From the NCBI GenBank assembly GCA_028274465.1, contig CM051456.1, positions 62,234,753-62,298,752 of the forward strand: DNA of 64,000 bases. Reading direction: 5' to 3'. The position numbers and the translations under genes are program-made. Below are positions 56,220 through 64,000 of this stretch, piece by piece. Positions within the stretch are counted from its first letter, which is position 1; each line of letters starts with the position of its first letter. The DNA comes from Plantago ovata. Its lineage: Eukaryota > Streptophyta > Magnoliopsida > Lamiales > Plantaginaceae. A model generated the notes under the pieces. The model was not told where the DNA came from, searched no databases, and was given only the letters and a program-made list of their open reading frames with translations.

Positions 56220-57988
56220 CTTGAAAAGCTTTGTTTTGCTTGCTGATTGTAATAGTTATCTGTGATCTTCTTCTAAACTTACTTATGAAAGATAACTATC
56301 AGCAATGAACTTTTTGACTCTTATTGGTTCTTGATTATGCAAATTATTTATGCTTACTGATTTATTATTCAAGTATGTTTTCATTAATGAACTGATTTAT
56401 TCAACATCAGGAACCTCTAAAAGGGTAACAATTAATTTAGTCATGGATTGCTAACATAAAAAAGGGGGAAATTTGATAGGAAACTTGTAATTTTGATGAA
56501 CAATTAACCATGCTAAATTAAGTAAAGTCCAGTAACTAGTACTCTTAAGGTCCATAGGAATTTAGAATTTTAAGGACATTGTAAAAGAGGAACGTCTGCT
56601 GAAAGACTTAGTGTATGTACTAGTTAGGTTCTTAAGCTTGTTGATGATGTACTTTGTTTTTACAAACGAACTATTGAAGACCTAGAACCGCTCAGAAAGT
56701 TGAAGATTCGAAGACTGGAGACTTAGAAGAATTCTGAGAAAGGTATCTACAAAGGCACATGTTGCTTCAGAAAGTGAGATTATCCGCAACAACTTGCATA
56801 AGTGAAAATCTATATGACAGAGTAGGTTGTGCTTGCTGAAACTGAGATTGAGCACTTGCTGACAACATATGTGACCTCATTGCTGAAGAGTACTTGCATT
56901 TTCGCTCCAACGTTCATATTTGAATTTGATTCAAAAGAACATTAAATGCAAAGTAAGCGCGAAGAACATGAAGATAAGTAGACAAATGAAGAACGCATCT
57001 AAAAGTAAAAAAGCAAGATAGTGACATCTTAAGGTACAAAACCTTAAAATTTGAAATTCAAACGGCTCCCTTGAGACACTATAAATAGAAGACCTTAGGC
57101 TGAGTAGAAGTCGTGTCAACAACGTGATCAAATTCTCACTTGTGCTTTAAACACTCAATCCTTCTATACTCTTTACTGCCTATTGATCCGTTCCAAGACT
57201 TACGCTTGAAACAAAAGATACTTGTGAAGAAGTAGAACATTGAAAGATAAGAAATTAGTTAAGTGTTATTTTTTTGAACAAGAACAAGTCTTGACACCAG
57301 AAACAACAAACTTGCTTACTACAAAGTATTACAAGTTGTGTTTCTTTAGATAACTTGTTATAGCTGCAAAGTTATATTCAAGTCATCTAATCCAATACCT
57401 CTCTAACAGATAAACACCCTTTACAGGCGTGAAATTCAGGGGGGGGGGGGAATTAATCAAGCATAGTTTTGCTGATTAAAAGTCCCAAGTTTTGTGGAGA
57501 ACAAGGTTACATTTCTCTAGTTTAGGTTGGAAACAAGGCAAGTGTGCTTTGGTTTCTGAGAATCGTTAGTGATAGAATTTGTAAGGAACCTCATAGCTTA
57601 TCATAGTGGATTCATTCCTAGAAAGGACAAAGTGGATTATTTGAGAGATTACGCCACTCTCAGATACCACTATAAAAGTGTTTGTGTGTTTACTTTCCTG
57701 CAATTAGTTTTCAGCAAGTTACTTTGTTTTACACTGTCTTTCTGCTTACTTGCTAAAACTAGTCCTCTGATAAAAGCACTTATTGTAAAAGACTTCCGCA
57801 CTCTGTTTTTAAGTATCAACAAACTCATTAATGAAAAGTAATAAGCACTTGCTGAGAAAGTTAAGTATCAGCAAACTCATTACTGAAAAGTAATACGTAC
57901 TAACTCGCAAAATTTTAAAAGACGAAAAGTTTGAAAAGACTATTCACCCCCCCTCCTAGTCTTTTCTTGTTGTTTCAAGGTACCAACA
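56220..57988 (+). mobile_element. Copia A 3' end: untranslated stretch, polypurine tract and LTR
   Basis: Polypurine tract AAAAAGGGGGAAATT (56459-56473). LTR 56474-57988, 1515 bp, TGATAGG (one change from TGTTAGG) to CCAACA. TATA box near 57077, C-rich hairpin at about 57932-57965. More diverged than the inner copia LTRs, so older. Confidence 0.9.
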
Positions 57989-58115
57989 AGTGTCGACTTT
58001 ACGAGTAGGGAGTTGAAGACTTCCCTAGTGAGAGAAATATTGTGAGTAGGTCAGTAGTAGGTGAGAGCTATTATTGCTTATCTGGGGATTATGAATGAGA
58101 CTCCCTTATATACTC
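57989..58115 (+). other. Unassigned flank between copia A LTR and Athila D LTR
   Basis: About 125 bp (AGTGTCGACTTTACGAG...) that I cannot align to any other part of the window. It may be a diverged U3 segment of the Athila D LTR. Confidence 0.4.
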
Positions 58116-58975
58116 ATGGTGAATCGCCTGGGACGTGGGGCGAATTGCCCCGCACTAGGCGAATCGCCCGGCGTCTGGGGCGGTTCGCCCCGTGCGTGTC
58201 CGAACTCTATATATAGTTTGCCTATTTTTCTACGTTTTTCAGACCTTTTCACATTATTTTCAGAGACAAATTCTCCAGAGCCTGTTCTGGGAATTATTAG
58301 CTTAGAAGACTATTTTTCTTATTGATTTGGAAGCTTTAGCATAGAGATGGGACATCTTTGATCTTCGATTCTTGCTTGTGAGTTAGCAATTCATCGGAGA
58401 TTGACAACCTTCGTTGGTAACATTGTATCTCACGATTTTTCTGCTTTTATTTATTTCATTCAACATGTTTTCATTCAATCTGGCTTTGATTCTTGTTGAT
58501 TGCAATATGAGTAGCTAAATCTATCGTTAGTGATAGTATGTGATTTCTTAGCCAGGGTTCTTGATTATGCATGAGTAGCTTCGCGCGTTTAAGACTTGAT
58601 TTATTGTTTTATTTCTTTGATCTATCTAAGCCATCTATCTTCGTAGTGTTGAATTGAAAGGAACACGTAGGACAATTCATGATCATAGATCTCTATACAA
58701 ACATCAAGTACTTCATGCATGATTATTACCCGTTGCTTTGAATGACCATACTATCACTGACTTCCATCATATTGATAAGAAAAATCTGTGCCTTGCTTGA
58801 TTTCTAATTTATAGTTTAAGTTAAATTTGATAAAGCTAGTTATAGTCCTTAGAGATCGACACTCGATGTTATTTTACTTCTACACTACGTGCCTTGGTTT
58901 TCGTTGTAGTTGTGAATTGCCTTTGGCTAAAAACAAATTTATTTGATTAATTGAGTCTGACAATCTCGATCATCA
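58116..58975 (+). repeat. Partial LTR of Athila D (5' part missing)
   Basis: Hairpin array (58122-58192), TATATATA (58208-58215), CCTTCGTTGGTAACATTG donor-like box (near 58410), GAGATCGACACTCG (near 58852) and end CGATCATCA. The start and most of U3 are missing. Confidence 0.85.
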
Positions 58976-58978
58976 AAT

Positions 58979-58995
58979 TGGCGCCGTTGCCGGGG
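58979..58995 (+). promoter_or_regulatory. Primer binding site, tRNA-Asp (Athila D)
   Basis: Perfect 17-nt match, three bases after the LTR. Confidence 0.92.
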
Positions 58996-59139
58996 ACTAT
59001 ACTCCTTTTTTCTCTCTAGCTTATTTATATTTTCAGCTTTCAATTCTCAGAATTAGTAGTTACTTTGTTTCCAGAATTTTGCGACTTCTAATAGGACTAA
59101 TTTTAAGTTTTGAGTTACTCCTGTTACAGATATTCAGGT

Positions 59140-62100
59140 ATGACGTCCATGAAAGCTCGCATGATGCCTCAATTCTCGCAAGTTAGGAGAAGTTCAGCTA
59201 TATACTTGGAGGAAGAGTTGAAGAAGTACGAAGCGACAAGTTCAGTGGTGAGAGACATACCGAGGTTCGAAGATGGAGTGGGGGTGAATCCGTTAAGTTT
59301 CATCAGATCCTATGAGGAAGAAATAGCAAAATTTCCAGCAAAGGGGTTCACTGAGGACCAATTATGCAGGAGATTATTTTCTTTCGCTCTCGGGTATGAG
59401 CCAAGGCTTTGGATATCCAGGTTGGCAACAGGATCGCTGAAAACATGGAGCCAAGTAGTAGAGGAGTTCTTGGCGCGGTTTATGCCTTCCCATGAGACAA
59501 TTGCCTTACGGAATAGGATCGAACACTTTAAGCAAGGAGAGTATGAGCGATTTTGTGACACCTATGAACGTTTTGAGTTGTATAAATGTGAGTGCCCCCA
59601 TCATCGTTTCGACGACGGGGAGCTGATTTGGTATTTTGTTGGTGGTGTACGTGATGATGTTAGGCTTCAAGTGGATGGGATGTATGGAGGATTAGAAGAA
59701 TGTACATTTGAAGAGGCAGAGAAGGTCTTTCAAAGGTAAGCCAGTGGTTCTGCACAATCTTAGAGGCTAATGTCGAGTCAAGTCACCAATGGGAATTCAA
59801 ATCTGGGCAAAACTAAAAGCTTATACGAAGGATATTCTGAAGACGAAGATATCAGTGAGGAGGATAAACTTGCATTTTACGCAGGAATGAAGGACATCGA
59901 AAGTGTTTATGAAATTGCACACGCCGGACAAGTTGAAGATAATCTCCGTTTAGCGAAAGTTTTTGAAGGGGTCGAAGTAACTGAGCAGCTACTGGAGAAA
60001 TTAAGCTTGTTAAAGTGTGAAAAAGTGGAGGAGGTTCCTAAACTCAAAGATGGGAAGGTAATCGGCGAAAATGCCCTCTGGAGGTGGGGGGCGAACCGCC
60101 GAGCATAGGGGGCAAATCGCCCCCCACAGGCAGAGAGCTGGGGGCGTCCCAGCTCGCCCCAGGCGATTCGCCCGGGGCAGGGGGCGAATTGCCCCCCAGC
60201 TCCCCGTTTCGACACCCCGAAGCCGATTTCATCGATCCCAAGCCGCTTCCAACTGTTAGTACTGAGGTTCCTGAGTACGAGGAAGTGAAACTACTACTCC
60301 GAGGTGGAAAGGTAACTACAATTCCTAATTTTGTACGTCCTAAACATATTAAATCTACTGTGACTAACGGTGCAGGAACAAGCACTGAACAAGAAGTTGG
60401 TCAAAGTTCAGAAGAACCTCAAGTGCAGGACGATACACCTCAAACACCCGAAGGAGATGTTGTCGATGAAGAGGTCACGGGGGATACGCCTAATAATACG
60501 GAGGTGCTTCATAAGTCCTCCAATCCATATGTGCCCCCAAAACCTCATGTACCATTCCCTAGTAGAATCAAACCGGTCAAAAAGGATATAATAGAGTCAC
60601 CGCTGTACCAACGCCTCTCTAAGGTCGAAGTTAATGTACCTCTCTTGGAATTAATTCAGAATATTCCCGCCTACATGAAGTTCTTTCGGGAGGTGAAGAG
60701 TAACAAAAGAATCAAGACGGTGAATTCTATTGCGGAACTTCCAACGAAGCAGCGTGATCCAGGAAGCTTCATAATTGACATTACTATGGGCAATGGCCGG
60801 TCCACCAAGGCTATGCTCGACTTAGGATCTAGCATCAATCTCATGCCATACTCAGTCTATAAAGCTCTAGATCTTGGAGAAGTGAAGCCAACCGAGATGG
60901 TTGTACAAATGGCAGACCATAGCGTGAAGCGTCCTGTGGGAATAGTTGAAGATATCCTCGTAAAAGTTGATAATCTAATAATTCCTTCAGATTTTGTGAT
61001 CATGAAGTCGGTTGATGAAGGGAAGAGCCATGTTCGTGAGCACGTGGTGTTGCTTGGAAGACCATTCATGGCCACTACAAATACATGCCTTGAACTCAAA
61101 GGCAAGAAAATTTCCATGGAGGTAATGCGTGAGAAAATTGAATTGGTAGGATGTAGCATAGGAGATAAGGGAGTCGTAGAAGAATTAAATTTTGTCGATT
61201 GCTATGATTCTGTGATTTCTGAATTTCATCATTGCTATGATAATCGTGAACCTCTTGAGGAGGCACTAACCATGCAGGTTGCGACTTGCCACTTATCCGA
61301 AGAAGCAAGGGAGATAGTTGAGATGATGGATAGTACGCTTGAAATTCCCATAGGAGAAGAAGTGCTTGAACCTTTAGATGAAGAAGAGGTAGAGAGAAAA
61401 TTTCCAGAAGATCCTAGCTTAGAATTAAAGCCCCTTCCTGCACACCTCAAGTATGTCTACTTAGGGGAAAATAAGAAAAAACATGTGATAGTCTCTTCAC
61501 ACCTCTCTAGCGATGAAGAAGGTAAGCTAATTGAGGTCTTAAGAAAAATTTTGCAGCCATAGGATGGGGGATTAGTAGTATAAAGGGAATTAGCCCAACA
61601 CGGTGTGTGCACAATATCACTCTAGAGCAAGATGCCAAACCCGTTAGGCAACCTCAGCGTAGGATAAATCCTGCGATGCAAGAAGTAGTGAAGAAAGAGG
61701 TGATTAAGTTGCTAGACGTCGATATGATCTATCCCATTCTTGATAGTCGATGGGTGAGCCCCGTGCATATAGTTCCTAAGAAATCTGGGATTACGGTAGA
61801 AGAGAATGAGAAGGGAGAGTTAGTACCTGTTAGGAAAATCACGGGGTGGCGAATGTGCATTGATTATAGGAGGTTGAATGCCGCCACCAAGAAAGACCAC
61901 TTCCCTTTGCCATTTATTGATGACATGCTAAACCGCCTTGCGGGGCGGCAATTTTATTGTTTTCTTGATGGTTTGTCAGGTTTCTACCAGATTCCGATTG
62001 CACCGTAGGATCAGGAGAAGATGACATTCACTTGCCCATTCGGGACATTTGCTTATAGGAGGATGCCATTCGGGCTATGTAACGCCCCCGCCACTTTTCA

Positions 62101-63780
62101 AAGGTGCATGCTTTCTATTTTCTCTCATATGGTGACCAAATTTGTTGAAGTTTTTATGGATGATTTTTCTCTCTTTGGTGATTCTTTTGATGAGTGTTTG
62201 CATAGACTAGATCTTGTTTTGAAAAGATGCATCGAATGCAATCTAACTTTGAGTTGGGAGAAAAGTCATTACTTGGTTAGAGAAGGCATTGTTCTAGGAC
62301 ATGTGGTTTCTGAAAGGGGGATTGAGGTTGATAAGGCTAAGATCGAAATCATTGAGAAACTCCCCCCACCCACTTGTGTGAAAGAATTGCAATCTTTTCT
62401 TGGTCATGTTGGTTTTCATAGGAGGTTTATTAAAGACTTTTCGAAAATTGCTAAACCTCTAAGTAACTTACTAGCAAAAGATGTGGTTTACCATTTTTCT
62501 GATGAATGCTTGGCTGCTTTTAATACCCTTAAAGAAAAGCTTGTTACTGCTCCTATTGTTGTGCCACCTGATTGGAAACTTCCATTTGAGATAATGTGTG
62601 ATGCTTCGAATTTTGCTATGGGTGTTGTTCTATGCCAAAAAGTTGATAAGCAGTATCGTGTGATTTATTATGTTAGTAAGACATTAGACTCAGCTCAAGT
62701 TAATTATACAACTACTGAAAAGGAATTTTTAGCTGTTTTTTTTGCTTTACAAAAGTTTAGGTCTTACTTGATTGGTCATCCTGTGAATGTCCATACTGAT
62801 CATGCTGCTTTACGACATTTAATTGCCAAACATGATTCTAAGCCAAGGTTAATCCGTTGGGTCTTATTGTTACAAGATTTTGATTTGACCATAGTTGATA
62901 GAGCTGGTAGGGAGAATTTGGTTGCTGATCACTTGTCTAGAATTCCTAATATTCCCATGGATTCGATTCCTATTAATGATGATCTTCCTGATGAGCACTT
63001 AATGAAAGTCACTAAAGAACCATGGTATGCTGATATTGTGAACTATTTGGCTATCGGTATTTGCCCAACTAATTTTTCAGCCTCCGATAGGAGAGCTCTT
63101 GCCAAGCTTTGAAGGTATTACATATGGGATGATCCGAATCTTTTTAAAGAAGGAGCTGATGGAATTCTGAGAAGGTGCATTCCGAAAGAAGAACAAGAAA
63201 GTGTGGTAAGTCATTGCCATGAGCTTCATTGCGGCGGACACTATAGTGGCATTAAAACGGCTCGCAAGGTGCTACAAGCGGGATTTTTCTGGCCATGTTT
63301 GCACCAAGATGCTCGAAGTTTTGTGAAAAATTGTTACCCATGTCAACGGGGGGTAATATTGGCAAGAAGGAGGAAATGCCAATTCAAGGGAATCCAGTGG
63401 TCGAGCGTTTCGACGTGTGGGGCATTGATTTCATGGGACCGTTTCCATCAAGTGGAGGCTACGAATACATTCTCGTCACGGTGGATTATGTGACAAAGTC
63501 GGTAGAGGCGATTCCCACAGGAAAGAGTGATGCCGCGGTTGTTACGAAGTTCTTATAGGATGTGATATTTTCTAGATTTGGATGTCCTAGGACAATCATC
63601 AGTGATGGAGGTTCGTACTTCGTCAACATAACCTTTGTTCTCTTCTTAAGAAGTACGATGTCACCCATAGTGTTGCTACGCCATATCATCCACAGACTTC
63701 GAGGCAAGTTCAAGTTAGCAACCGTCAGATTAAGAATATTCTCGAGCAAGTGGTGAAGCCTAGTAGGAAATATTGCTCTG
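59140..63780 (+). pseudogene. Athila Gag-protease-RT-RNase H-integrase polyprotein, broken (copy D)
   Basis: Start ATG at 59140 (MTSMKARM) after CAG-GT. Gag 59140-59739, stop TAA at 59737 and TAG at about 59760, same frame on to 60108. A frame change in the GC array (60085-60205) leads to protease with DLGSSINLMP at about 60820. One base is missing near 61545. RT from 61607 with RWVSPVHIVPKKSG, GWRMCIDYRRLN; TAG at 62006 in place of Glu; FMDD at about 62155. RNase H near 62590-62830 ([28 protein letters not shown]). TGA at 63110. Integrase HHCC finger 63215-63350, frame change, then DFMGPFPS and IISDGG; lost after about 63780. It is the only copy here with a traceable full pol. Confidence 0.9.
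60085..60205 (+). repeat. GC hairpin array inside the Athila D coding region
   Basis: Units of GGGGGCGAATTGCCCCC and GGCGATTCGCC types lie in the linker between Gag and protease. Athila C has only weak traces at 17580-17625. Confidence 0.85.
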
Positions 63781-64000
63781 GAAAACTCTACTAAACCCGT
63801 TTGGAAACCAAAGATAGCCTGCAATGTTGTTGTTTCTGAAACCTCTATTGATCATACTAACTTGTGGTATTTGGATAGTTATTCTTCAGAGCATAGGAAA
63901 GGCAATGCAAAGCTTCTCAAGGATATAAATCCCAAGGAATCGGCCATAGTGGTGTTTGGTAGTGGATCATACTAACTTGTGGTATTTAGATAGTGATTCC
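63781..64000 (+). pseudogene. Copia protease fragment with internal duplication
   Basis: A frame reads KPVWKPKIACNVVV then HTNLWYLDSYSS, similar to the start of copia protease (WYLDSG). Unlike the copia elements above it. A 35-bp segment at 63850-63884 recurs at 63965-63999, 115 bp later. The join to Athila D at about 63780 is abrupt and the fragment leaves the window. Confidence 0.55.

Overview
The window is plant nuclear DNA made almost entirely of nested LTR retrotransposons. No host gene, rRNA or tRNA gene is visible. Evidence for a plant (probably a dicot, by AT-rich composition; the species cannot be named) is Athila-type Ty3/gypsy gag-pol primed by tRNA-Asp (the 17-nt site TGGCGCCGTTGCCGGGG occurs five times), and large Ty1/copia elements primed by initiator tRNA-Met (TGGTATCAGAGC) with 5-bp target duplications.

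Layout. 1-5882: 3' part of a family-A gypsy element (A1; gag-protease, no pol), inserted in an accessory ORF of copia B. 5883-8519: 3' end of copia B with its LTR, itself inserted in an Athila integrase. 8520-10287: rest of that integrase and the 3' tail of Athila E. 10288-16411: element A2 (LTR, intact gag-protease ORF, no RT or integrase, LTR). The second LTR is also the 5' LTR of Athila C (16412-19833), which is cut by family-B gypsy element B+ (19834-24446). At 24446 B+ is joined directly to the interior of copia A, which runs in pieces to 57988. Nested in copia A are a near-complete inner copia (25554-39507, TSD gacac, equal 1635-bp LTRs, 100-N gap where RT should be), a complete minus-strand family-B gypsy B- (43697-54424, TSD aagac, equal 1372-bp LTRs) that carries an antisense solo LTR of its own family (49410-50828, TSD ttgat), and a family-A solo LTR (54724-55924). 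58100-63780 is Athila D (gag, protease, RT, RNase H, integrase; several stops and frameshifts). 63781-64000 is a copia protease fragment.

How the parts relate. Families A and B are gag-protease elements lacking RT, RNase H and integrase; they share primer site, LTR type or 3' tail with pol-bearing Athila elements in the same window, as expected of non-autonomous partners supplied in trans. B- also has an env-position ORF. The copia elements carry a very large extra ORF downstream of pol, preceded by its own TATA box and containing three candidate mini-introns whose positions and lengths (75, 72, 75) match in two diverged copies. Unusual nucleotide-level signals are GC hairpin arrays with a GCG-NNN-CGC core in both gypsy families, and saturation of the copia elements with the heptamer TTGCTGA. 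All counts are by eye.
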